Shown here: piece after piece, positions 18,953 through 28,200 of the stretch
Layout of the letters: every line of letters begins with the position of its first letter
Position numbering within the stretch: the stretch's first letter is position 1
Origin: Chitinimonas prasina
Lineage (GTDB): Bacteria; Pseudomonadota; Gammaproteobacteria; Burkholderiales; Chitinimonadaceae
DNA: 64,000 nt
Direction of reading: 5' to 3'
Assembly (NCBI RefSeq): GCF_030160395.1
Contig: NZ_BSOG01000003.1
Span: forward strand, 62,001 to 126,000
Notes under the pieces: model-generated
What the model was told of the DNA's origin: nothing
The model's input: only the letters and a program-made list of their open reading frames with translations
Databases searched by the model: none
Program-made: the position numbers and the translations under genes

Positions 18953-21238
18953 TTAGTTGGGGTTGCTGCAATCCTGTGCCGCACCGAAGGGGCTGGTTGC
19001 ACCGGGAGGCGAGACGGCTACGTCATCGTAGTCCGCGGCAAGGCCAGTCAGGTCGAAGTAGACCGTAGAGGCTGCTTCGCTACCTTGTACCGTTGCACGC
19101 GCCGTCAAGGCGACCTTCACCCAGTTGGCTTTGTCCTTGGTGTAGCCGACGCGAATCGTGGCGCTACCTGCGGAGTTGGTAAGCACTTTGGCTGGTGTGG
19201 CTGCAGCGGTAAAGCCAGGATCCAGTTCGCGGTTACCGTTGAAGTCCTCACCGGGTTCCAGGATACCGTTGTTGGCGCCAACACCGTTCAGAGGATCGAT
19301 AAAGGTGTCCTCATTATCGCACTGGGTACGTGCAAGCGTGCGGACACAGCTAAGCGTAGGCGGAGTTTGGCCGTTGTTGCCAACTTGATAGCTACCCACC
19401 GGGCAGGCTGGATCGGTGGTGGTGAATTGCTGCAAGCCACCTGTAGGAACCCAGAACGTACCTGTCCAGTAGTGGTGTCCCTTGAAGTACATTTCTGGGA
19501 CGACGGAGAAGGTGACTTCTGCGTTGGCAACAGGATTACCGGCTGCGTCGGTGACTATGGCGGTATAGGGCTTGCCATACTCAGTTGCGCTGACCACGTC
19601 GATAGTGTTGCCGGTGCCCAGGCGAACAAACAAGGCCTGACCTGCTACCGTCAGGCGTGCTGTCGAGGTGACGGCCGTATCCTGGACGGTGGCAGTTATC
19701 ACTACGCTGTCCTTGGAGCTGGTCGAATTGCCTGCTGTGTAGGTAGTGCTGGTTTGACCGGCGCTGTCGGTTATGCCCTTGGCAACGCTGAGTGTGCCAC
19801 CGGTGGTGTCGCTCAGAGTAAACGATACCGTCTTGTTCTTGACCAAGTTGTTCTTGGAATCGCGAACTGTGGCGGTAATTGCCGTCTTTCCGCGCGGTGC
19901 AACGGTCGGAGATTCAACCTGGAGATTCAGCTTGTTGGGTGCAATCGAGACAAATTCAACGGGATACTGTGACGACACCGCGCCACTTTCGGCGGTGATC
20001 ACGGCAGCGCCTGCTGTATCTGCCTGGGCCACTACATAAGCAGAGCCGGACGCATCTGTTACCGCCGACGAGGGTGAAACGGTGCCGCGGGTCGAGGTAA
20101 AGGAGACGGTCTTGCCAACCTGAGGCACACCAGCGACCAGATAGCGGGCGGTGATGACGACAGGGGTGTCCAGATTGAACTCAGGCGAGGAGCCCGCTGG
20201 GAAGCTGGTGCCTGGCTGCCCCGGTGCAGCAGCAACCGTGAAGCTCTGGTTGCTAACGGTCATGGCGAGAGCACCGCGTTCGTTCAGTGCAGAGGCCGTG
20301 ATGTTATCAGTACCGGGATTGGTCGCGTTGTAGCGCACGGTGGCTTGACCGGACGAGTCCGTGATGACCGAGGTGGCGTTGCTGCCGTTGACGCTGAAGG
20401 TGTTGCCTATGATGGAGCCCAAAGTCAACGATTGACCAGCAATCGCACGGCCAGCGCCATCCTGCAGGCGTATGGTCAGCTGGGTGTTGTTGCCCACCAC
20501 CAGGGAGTTGACGCCGGCGATGGTGATCTTGGTGCCTGCCAGCCGTACGGAGCCAGTGGCAGTCAGCGAACCGACCTTGGCGGTAATGGTGATATCGCGG
20601 GAGGTCTTGTCGTCACCACTGCTGAGCACTGCGCTGGCCCGACCAGCGGCATCAGAGATGCCATTGTTGGTCACGGTCAGGGCGCCGGAACTGGCAGAGA
20701 ATACAACAGTCTGGCCGCTGACGGTGTTGTTGTTGGCGTCCTTGACCAAGGCGGTGACATCGACCGTGGAGGCGCCATCTGCCAGCAGGTTGCCGCTACT
20801 GACCAGCAGTTGCAGCGAGGCGACCGAAACGCCAACTGAGGTGTTGTTGTAGCTCAGGCTGGACTTGGTGCCGCTGGCCGACGTGGCCGTGATGCTGGCC
20901 GAGCCGATGTTCGGGCCCGAGGACAATGTAATGGTGGCGGTACCGGTGGAGTCCGTGATCCAGACACCTGATGCAGGGGTCATGATGCCGAACAGGGGGT
21001 CGGTGGTGAAAGTGATGGTCTGGCCTACCTTGGCCACGCCTGCACCATCCTTGAGTACCGCGGTAACCGTAGCAGGCTGGCCTGCTGCCAGTGAGCTACT
21101 GCTCATGGTCAGTATGAGGGATTCCTGCTTGGAGGCCTCGCTGTCGCTACCGCCAGGGCCGCCACAGGAGGCGAGGGCAATGGCCACCAGAACCAGGGCG
21201 AAGCGCCACAGTTCGTGCCATATACTGAATTTGCGCAT
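18953..21238 (-). CDS. Lipoprotein with tandem bacterial Ig-like (Big_1/invasin-type) domains
   Basis: A 761-residue surface lipoprotein. The signal ends in LVAIALASCGG (lipobox LASC). Then come roughly six Ig-like repeats of about 95 residues, each with a version of VTALVKDANNNTVSGQTVVF..G..TDSAGQA, as in Big_1 domains of intimin and invasin. The last 170 residues break the pattern. They hold a four-cysteine region (DPACPVGSY, PTLSCVRT, ARTQCDNED, AAQDCSNPN) and an acidic loop EDFNGNRELDPG like an EF-hand. It is probably exported to the outer membrane as an adhesin or scaffold. Divergent from the pilus operon. Confidence 0.8.
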   Translation of the reverse strand: MRKFSIWHELWRFALVLVAIALASCGGPGGSDSEASKQESLILTMSSSSLAAGQPATVTAVLKDGAGVAKVGQTITFTTDPLFGIMTPASGVWITDSTGTATITLSSGPNIGSASITATSASGTKSSLSYNNTSVGVSVASLQLLVSSGNLLADGASTVDVTALVKDANNNTVSGQTVVFSASSGALTVTNNGISDAAGRASAVLSSGDDKTSRDITITAKVGSLTATGSVRLAGTKITIAGVNSLVVGNNTQLTIRLQDGAGRAIAGQSLTLGSIIGNTFSVNGSNATSVITDSSGQATVRYNATNPGTDNITASALNERGALAMTVSNQSFTVAAAPGQPGTSFPAGSSPEFNLDTPVVITARYLVAGVPQVGKTVSFTSTRGTVSPSSAVTDASGSAYVVAQADTAGAAVITAESGAVSSQYPVEFVSIAPNKLNLQVESPTVAPRGKTAITATVRDSKNNLVKNKTVSFTLSDTTGGTLSVAKGITDSAGQTSTTYTAGNSTSSKDSVVITATVQDTAVTSTARLTVAGQALFVRLGTGNTIDVVSATEYGKPYTAIVTDAAGNPVANAEVTFSVVPEMYFKGHHYWTGTFWVPTGGLQQFTTTDPACPVGSYQVGNNGQTPPTLSCVRTLARTQCDNEDTFIDPLNGVGANNGILEPGEDFNGNRELDPGFTAAATPAKVLTNSAGSATIRVGYTKDKANWVKVALTARATVQGSEAASTVYFDLTGLAADYDDVAVSPPGATSPFGAAQDCSNPN

Positions 21239-21638
21239 AAATATTAATTCCTTTTCTGAGCTTGAGCGCGGAAGTTGTTCAGAGATAAGGCAATTTTAAC
21301 TTGGGCCATCCGCATTCATATGGCATTTAACGCCAAGTTAATTGCAAAATCAATCTTGGCATATTAAAGCGTAAATATCCTGCGGCAACAGCGCGGGCTA
21401 CTTAAGCGACAACTGATGAAGCAACTCTGGCGGCGATCACGCGGCATGAGGGGCTGTCGGCTGACATGATAATGACATTGACCCCCGGCCGTAAGCCCCC
21501 TGAGAATAGCGTCTTTGCTTGATGTCGGCATGCTGGAAGTGCCATTGGTCCGTCCTAAGATCACGCTGATCGTGCCGAGATGACATCGTCCTCGCGCCGA
21601 ACAGATAATTCAAACCAAGCTGAACAGGGGAAGTAATC
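21239..21638. other. Intergenic region between the Ig lipoprotein and the pilus operon
   Basis: A 400-bp, comparatively AT-rich divergent promoter region with no gene. An inverted repeat, GCCAAG-tta-ATTG (21332-21344) and CAATCTTGGC (21351-21360), could be an operator or an mRNA hairpin. No clear sigma-54 GG-N10-GC site was found. Confidence 0.4.
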
Positions 21639-22073
21639 GTGAACAAGACGCAACGTGGATTTACCCTCATCGAGATCATGATCGTGGTTGCGATCATGGG
21701 CATACTGGCTGCCATCTCCATCCCGCTCTATCGTGAGCATGTGATCCGCTCAAATGCCACTGCGGGGCAAAGTCTCATCGCGGACACCCGTGTTCGGCTG
21801 GAGCAGTCCTATCAGGACCTGCGCACCTACGGCCCAGCTGCCTGCACTCCTACCATGCCGGTGGATAAGACCTTTACCTTTACCTGCACCACCTCGAATG
21901 GCGGCCAGAGCTACTTGCTGACGCTAACATCGAAGGGAGCGTCGGCGCTGGGTGCTGCGGGTGCGCTTGTTTACACCGTGGATGAACGGAACGTGCGCAG
22001 GACGCTGGCTTTCCCCGGTGCGACCGGATTGCCACGCAATTGCTGGATCGCCACCAAGACGTCGACTTGCTAA
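21639..22073 (+). CDS. pilE: Type IV pilin (PilE-like)
   Basis: A 144-residue prepilin. A short basic leader is cut after Gly in [21 protein letters not shown]; the glutamate at +5 and the hydrophobic helix are diagnostic. Two cysteines in the C-terminal half ([14 protein letters not shown]) plus RNCW and the final TSTC can form the D-region disulfides. It starts at GTG 21639 with AGGGGAA upstream. It heads the fimT-pilV-pilW-pilX-pilY1 operon, so it is more likely a minor pilin than the major subunit. It acts in the inner membrane and periplasm before assembly. Confidence 0.85.
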   Translation: MNKTQRGFTLIEIMIVVAIMGILAAISIPLYREHVIRSNATAGQSLIADTRVRLEQSYQDLRTYGPAACTPTMPVDKTFTFTCTTSNGGQSYLLTLTSKGASALGAAGALVYTVDERNVRRTLAFPGATGLPRNCWIATKTSTC

Positions 22074-22082
22074 GGCCTCGCC

Positions 22083-22715
22083 ATGTACCGCTTACGCTTG
22101 CCTAGCCTGCAATATTCCCATGGGATGACGCTCATCGAGATGATGGTCGTAGTCGCTATCGTCGGCGTACTGATGGCCGTAGGCGTGCCCAGCTACCGCA
22201 CATGGATAGAGAACAGTGCCATCAGATCGCGTACTGATTTTTTGATGGAAGGTTTGCGTCAGGCGCGTACCGAGGCCATCAAGAACAACGCGTCAGTGCG
22301 CTTTTCTTTGGCGAACGGAACTACCTGCGTACCCACCAATGGTGGTCATCACTGGGTGGTCTGGCAAGACCCTGCGGTGGTACCGACGGCGCTTGCCGGG
22401 TGTAACGACGCCCGCATACTGGCTAGCTCCGGTGGGGATTCGGTCGGTGCCAACGCGATAGTCAAGTCTGTGATAGTCGATACCCTTAATGTACCGACTG
22501 CCGACACGCGTAACACCATACAGTTCTCTTCATTGGGTCGTGTTCTCGACAATATCCAGGGGGGGTGGTGGGTGGATGTCGATGTGCCGACTTCTGTACT
22601 GCCTGCCAACAAGTCGCGCAATTTGCGCATAACAGTGAGCCAGGCTGGTCAGATACGCATGTGTGACCCCGATGTAGAGAATGTCCTTCCCACCAACGAT
22701 CCGCGCAGGTGCTGA
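22083..22715 (+). CDS. fimT: Minor pseudopilin FimT/GspH family
   Basis: A 210-residue prepilin with cleavage at SHG-MTLIEMMVVVAIVGVLMA, followed by the GspH/FimT-type region (LMEGLRQARTEAIKNNASV, ITVSQAGQIRMCDP). Such proteins prime type IV pilus assembly, and some FimT proteins bind DNA for uptake. It starts at ATG 22083, nine bases after the pilin gene. The short arginine-rich leader (MYRLRLPSLQYSHG) is normal. Confidence 0.85.
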   Translation: MYRLRLPSLQYSHGMTLIEMMVVVAIVGVLMAVGVPSYRTWIENSAIRSRTDFLMEGLRQARTEAIKNNASVRFSLANGTTCVPTNGGHHWVVWQDPAVVPTALAGCNDARILASSGGDSVGANAIVKSVIVDTLNVPTADTRNTIQFSSLGRVLDNIQGGWWVDVDVPTSVLPANKSRNLRITVSQAGQIRMCDPDVENVLPTNDPRRC

Positions 22716-22717
22716 AC

Positions 22718-23164
22718 GTGAAATCTTCGATCCGCTCCATATGCACTACACGGCGCACACTGCGTGAGCAGTCAGGCGTGATGCTGCTTGAGGCACTGGT
22801 TGCTTTGGTGATTTTCTCGCTGGGATTGTTGGGACTGGTGGCCTTGCAGGCACGTGCCATCTCGCTGGACCAGGACTCTCGTTATCGGGGTGAGGCTGCG
22901 ACTTTAGCCAATCAGTTGGTGGGCAATATGTGGCTAACCAATAGCGCGACGGTGAAAGACGACTACGCGACGGGGACGACCGCCTTCAATGCCTGGAAGG
23001 CCCAGGTTGTAGCTGCGCTGCCCGGTGCCGCCAACTATCCCCCCACCATTACCTGGGCACCTGCCGTAGGTGAGCGTGAGAACCGGGTAACGGTGACGGT
23101 CAGTTGGAAACTACCGTCATCGGATGTGCGGACCTACACCACCACTGCCGAAGTGGTGCAATAA
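22718..23164 (+). CDS. pilV: Minor pilin PilV
   Basis: A 148-residue minor pilin. The prepilin site is EQSG-VMLLEALVALVIFSLGLLG, with the LEALVAL form characteristic of PilV, followed by LQARAISLDQDSRYRGEAATLANQLVGNM. GTG 22718 is preferred because CAGG lies 8 bases upstream. GTG 22709, overlapping the fimT stop, is the alternative. It forms part of the priming complex with PilW, PilX and PilY1. Confidence 0.82.
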   Translation: MKSSIRSICTTRRTLREQSGVMLLEALVALVIFSLGLLGLVALQARAISLDQDSRYRGEAATLANQLVGNMWLTNSATVKDDYATGTTAFNAWKAQVVAALPGAANYPPTITWAPAVGERENRVTVTVSWKLPSSDVRTYTTTAEVVQ

Positions 23165-23191
23165 AACCATGATTAACATAGGCAGGATGCC

Positions 23192-24457
23192 GTGATTACC
23201 CAGCCCGTTTTTTATCGCCCAAGCGCACAGTCAGGCATGAGCCTGGTGGAGCTGATGGTCGGCATGGTGGTGGCGCTGATCACCACGATCGCCATCATGG
23301 AAACCTACCGTGGCTATGAAGGCCAGCGCCGGACTACCAGCGCCAGCAGCGAATCGCAAACAAGCGGCCAGTTCGCACACTACCAGTTGGATAGGGATTT
23401 GCGCATGGCAGGCTATGGGCTGACCAATGTGCGCGCTGCGGTCGGCTGTAACTTTGGTGCGGCCTTTGCCGCTTCGCTTGCGCCGACCAATGTTTTTCCC
23501 GCAGCGCCTGCGGGCTTCAATACGCCCATCATCTTTCCTGCGCTGATCGTGGATGGCGGCGCTGCTGCCGATGGCATACGCATCATGCGTGCCAATGGCG
23601 GTAATGCCATACCGTTCAACGGTGCAGTACCGCCGCTGATGCCGACGAATTTCAATGTCACCCTGACCCGTTCCAATGTGGCATTTCTGGTGCATCGGAG
23701 CGATATGGCCTTGCAAATCAATACCATTGCGGGCACCTGCCAGTTGGGCCAAGTAACCAATGAGCCTGATCTCGACAATTTGGCGCAGATTGCCTTCGCG
23801 CCCGGACCGGCCACCTGTTCGCGAACTACTTGCCTTAATAGTAGTTTCAATCAGCTGGTTTCCTTGGTTGGCAGCACTGAGCTGGCTCACCTGGGCAGCC
23901 TGACCATGCAGAGCTACACGGTAGCCAATAATGCCCTGACCTCCACCATGGGCATTCTGGGGGCCACCTACGATGCCACCGGAACTTTGCGGACAACACC
24001 GCCAGCCATCGCGACTCTGGCGGGTAGGGCAGAAACCATGCAACTGGCGGATGAGATTGTGGACCTGCAGGCCCAATATGGTATCGACACGGTGCCGGCC
24101 GATGTGGTGACCAATGTCAACAACTGGGTAGAGCCGACTGGCGTTTATGCTGCTGCTGCGCTAACACCGCCAGTAGCAAGGACTATACGAGCAATACGTT
24201 TTGCCGTGGTTTCTCGCAATAGCTTGAGGGAACGTCCTACTGACGGGACAAACTGCGATGCCACATCGAGTGCGGTGCAGGCTACGTCCGCACGCAATAT
24301 CACTTTCCCCTCCGGCCCGCCCATCGTAGTCAATATGGCAAGAGGTAGCGGGGCGTCGGATGGCCCGAACGAATGGCGGTGTTACCGTTACCAGGTCTTT
24401 ACCGGCGTCGTACCCCTGCGCAACATGATTTGGAACACGCGAGTCCTCGAGCCATGA
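23192..24457 (+). CDS. pilW: Minor pilin PilW
   Basis: A 421-residue minor pilin. Cleavage is at AQSG-MSLVELMVGMVVALITTIA. The large globular domain contains LDRDLRMAGYGLTN, typical of PilW, and several cysteines. It starts at GTG 23192 and ends in an ATGA overlap with pilX. PilW works with PilV and PilX to initiate the pilus and present PilY1 at the tip. Confidence 0.85.
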   Translation: MITQPVFYRPSAQSGMSLVELMVGMVVALITTIAIMETYRGYEGQRRTTSASSESQTSGQFAHYQLDRDLRMAGYGLTNVRAAVGCNFGAAFAASLAPTNVFPAAPAGFNTPIIFPALIVDGGAAADGIRIMRANGGNAIPFNGAVPPLMPTNFNVTLTRSNVAFLVHRSDMALQINTIAGTCQLGQVTNEPDLDNLAQIAFAPGPATCSRTTCLNSSFNQLVSLVGSTELAHLGSLTMQSYTVANNALTSTMGILGATYDATGTLRTTPPAIATLAGRAETMQLADEIVDLQAQYGIDTVPADVVTNVNNWVEPTGVYAAAALTPPVARTIRAIRFAVVSRNSLRERPTDGTNCDATSSAVQATSARNITFPSGPPIVVNMARGSGASDGPNEWRCYRYQVFTGVVPLRNMIWNTRVLEP

Positions 24458-25176
24458 TCACTACCCGTTTGCCTCAATATTTCCGGCCAATGACAGGCGC
24501 GCGCAGACAGCGTGGTGTTGTCCTGCTGATTTCGCTGATTGCCCTGGTGGCGCTAACCTTGGCAGGCTTGGCTATCGTGCGGCAGGTCGATACGGCCACC
24601 CTGGTGACAGGCAATGTGACATTTCGGCAGTCCAGCGTTAATACGGCTGACCTGGCTGTTGAATATATGCTGGACAAGGAAGGAGATGGCGGCTTCAGCA
24701 TCCTCAATGTCAACAAGACGCGTTACCACAATAATTACGACGATTGGTATCGCGCAACGATGTTCACCGAGGAGAACCCCGTCTCGCCTTGTGCCTTGAC
24801 GGATGTGAATTGCATCAAGACCTCTGGCATACCCAATGTGTTGCGTTCGGCCGGTAAATGCCGTAGCAGCAGTGATGCCAGTGCATCCTCGGTACGTGCA
24901 GTATGGGATGAGCACACCGGCAATTGTGCGGTGATGGTATTGGAGCGCATGTGCCGGAATACCGGGCAGGCTACAGCCAACCATTGCGTGTTGTTCAATC
25001 AGGCACAGGTTGCCGGTAAGTGGACCCAAGGGCAGACTGGTGACGGTACCAACAGTTCCGACATAGTCCCGCCGCAGAACGGTGTGGGCATGCGTCTGAG
25101 TGTCCGAGTGGACGGTCCGCGCGGTACTACCTCTTATCTGCAGACCATACTGATCTACCCCTTGCCAGATACCTGA
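24454..25176 (+). CDS. pilX: Minor pilin PilX
   Basis: A 240-residue protein with an N-terminal RRQRGVVLLISLIALVALTLAGLAIVRQ-like region. PilX proteins typically have G-V/A-x-L-L and lack the usual glutamate at +5, as here. The PilX N-terminal signature and later cysteines are present. ATG 24454 overlaps the pilW stop by 4 bp. It is part of the minor pilin priming complex. Confidence 0.82.
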   Translation: MITTRLPQYFRPMTGARRQRGVVLLISLIALVALTLAGLAIVRQVDTATLVTGNVTFRQSSVNTADLAVEYMLDKEGDGGFSILNVNKTRYHNNYDDWYRATMFTEENPVSPCALTDVNCIKTSGIPNVLRSAGKCRSSSDASASSVRAVWDEHTGNCAVMVLERMCRNTGQATANHCVLFNQAQVAGKWTQGQTGDGTNSSDIVPPQNGVGMRLSVRVDGPRGTTSYLQTILIYPLPDT

Positions 25177-25245
25177 TCCCTGCTCGGTAAGTTGCCGCCG
25201 GATCCAGTAATTACATCTCCACGTGATAGTGAGAGGAAACTAGTC

Positions 25246-28200
25246 ATGTCAGACTCCAAGTCATTTGCCACCAAGACCCTAGTGGCCATGTTGGCCCTGT
25301 GCCAGGTTGTCAGCGTAGAGGCAGTGGTGCCGCCGCTGGGGAATACCCCGCTCAACCAGACCAGTCTGGTCGAACCCAATTTGATGTTTGTTTACGATAC
25401 ATCGGGCAGTATGGCTTGGAGCCATGTGCCAGATCATGGCTCTAGCTTGAACGGCGATAGCTTGGCGAGCGCCAATGTTGTTCCGGCTACGGTGGGCTAC
25501 AAGAACGCACTGTGCAACTCGCTGGCGTTTAATCCCGCACTGACCTACGACCCACCAACCAGGGCGGATGGCACGTTGTTCCCGAATAGTACTTGGACAA
25601 GTGCTTATTACGATGGATTACGTACCAGCAAGGCTAGCGCCACTAATACGCCCTCCATGCCCTTTAGCGGTTATGGCGCTACGATTGATCTTTCAAGCGA
25701 ATATTTTGCCTGGGACTTGGAAGAGGCTGCGCTTAGTTTAACGCCCTTCCGTCGAGGGAATAATAACGCGGGATCTGCTATTAACTCTGTGGGAAACGGT
25801 GCTTCACTAAATGTGGTCAGGAAGGCTGCTGCTGGGGATCTCAGCCCTAAGGTCGTGGTTTCTGGTGCTGGCCCGAATTATGTCGTAAGGGTCTATCCCG
25901 GTAGTGTTTCGGCGACGCATAATTATCAACTCAATGATTTGGTTGCGCTATTGCAACCTGCTTCGATAGCAGGCATATATCGGGTAACAAATGTCGTCAA
26001 TCTGGCAGCTGCTACCAGCTACTTTGAGTTCAGTCTGCAAACTACAGCTGCCCTCCCTACGGTTGCTTCCGGCACCAACTGGCATTTTCGGGAGCCTGAG
26101 ACCAATGGGAATAATCTTGGGGATAGCCAGCTGTATGTATTTGGTACGGGCAGCCCCTACACTGCCTATTTGGTAACCAATGGTATACAGGCGCGTATGT
26201 TGGATGGCTACCGCGTAATAGATATCGACACACAGGGCGGATATGCCAACTACAATGGGACCTACAATCTGCTGGATGTAAATTCCGTTGATGGCAACAA
26301 CGGTTTTGCTAAGTTTCAGGTCACTACCAACTACTTGCCTGGTACTGCGGGCACGCAGGGTGACGATATAGGTCGTTTCTATCAGGCAACAGAATTACCC
26401 TCTGCTGCACATTACTATGCTTATACGGGTACGGATCCTGCGCCGAAAGATCATACGGATGTAAAGTGCAAGGAAGCACCAACTGTTTCGATAGTGGATG
26501 GTAAGAAAGTATTGGGTAACTCCACCAATTTTACAAAGGTGTTGATACCGCTACCGACTGTAGACACGATAGACACCTTGTACAAGACCGATGGCGGTGC
26601 GCCTATCACGATGACCAAGGCGGAGCTCAATCGGCGGTTTGCCAACTGGTTTACTTATTATCGCCGCCGCAGCATGACCATGAAGTCGGCTGTCAGTACG
26701 GCATTTGGTTCGATCGATGGCGATTATCGGGTCGGCTTCATGACTATTCACGCCCAGCCGAGCCATATCACGACCGCTGGTGGTTCCACTTTCCGCCCTG
26801 TGGGCAAGTTTGTTGGTACCACAACAGGTACGGTGCGCGGGAATTGGTATTCCACGTTGTTTGCGGCACCCGAAAGTGGCAGTACACCATTGCGTGAGGC
26901 TTTGGCCGGCGTGGGGCGCTATTACGGCAACAAATATAGCGCTACTGTCGCAGACCCCATGTACAGCAACCTCAATGGCGGGGCATGCCAACGTAACTAC
27001 ACCATCCTTTCCACTGATGGTATGTGGAACTCTAACACCCCCAACCCGCTGAATTGTTCGAACTGCGCGGTGGGGTTAACGGCAACGCCAAGTAATGATT
27101 CCAATACGGTGCTGGATGCCGACAGTGCCACAGGGCCGGCAACCTTTGCTCCCTTCCGCTTGCGCAGCGACGGTGCATTCGATGGAAAGAACTCTTCCGG
27201 CACCTTGGCTGACGTAGCATTGCATTACTATGGCCAGGATATCCGCCCCGATCTGCCCAATAATTACGGAACGGCCAACCCCGCCAACTTCCAGAACATG
27301 GTGTCTCATACCATAGGCTTGGGTTTGTCCGGCAGGCTGAAGTTCATTGAGGACTATAAAACCTCGGTGGATCCAGCTTCAGACTTCAACCGTATCAAAA
27401 CCGGTGTCGCAACGTGTAGCGCGGCGGGGGGGGGCACGGGCGCCTCGGTATGTGACTGGCCCGATGCCAACACCGGCAACCCGAATGGCACCTACCCGGA
27501 ACGGGTCGATGACCTGTGGCATGCGGCGGTCAACGGACGTGGCACTTTCTTCTCAGCCAAGGACCCTGGTTCGCTGGCGCGCGGCTTGATCAAGGCGCTG
27601 ACCGATATCAAGGCTGATGTGTTCAAGGCGGTGGCACCGAGTACCGCCAGCCCGGTGCTGTCGGATGATGACAACGTGGCCTATGTGGCGTCCTACCGCA
27701 ATGGTAGCTGGTCCGGCCGGCTTGAGGCCAAGCTGATCAATCCTGAGACAGGCGAGTACCTGCCCGGACCTCCGATCTGGCGTGCACATCAGAAGCTGGA
27801 TGCCGCGGTACTCTCTGGTGGTGGCACTGGTTGGGATACACAGCGGCGTATTGCCGTGGGTACCGGCAGCGGCACAGCCGTGCCATTCCGTTGGGCTAGC
27901 CTGCCGGCAGCGCATCGGACCGTACTTGAGGACGGTAAGACGGCGGCGTATGGCGAAAGCCTGCTGAACTATCTGCGCGGTGACAAGAGCAATGAAGGCG
28001 AGTCGGGTAGCAAGTTGTTCCGCGCCCGTGGCGACGATACGGTCGGTGACACCACCATTGGTATTCTGGGGGACATCATCAACTCGCGCCCCGTGGTGTT
28101 GAGCAAGGCGACTTCGCGCTACAGCCAGGATTACCACGAGGGCTACGATGCCTTTGTTACTTCGGTCAAGAATCGCCCGCCAGTTGTGTATGTCAACAGC

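Noticed and set aside
21239..21638. Sigma-54 promoter for the pilus operon
   Set aside because: The closest match (TTGGCATATTAAAGC near 21355) has 9 rather than 10 bases between GG and GC.
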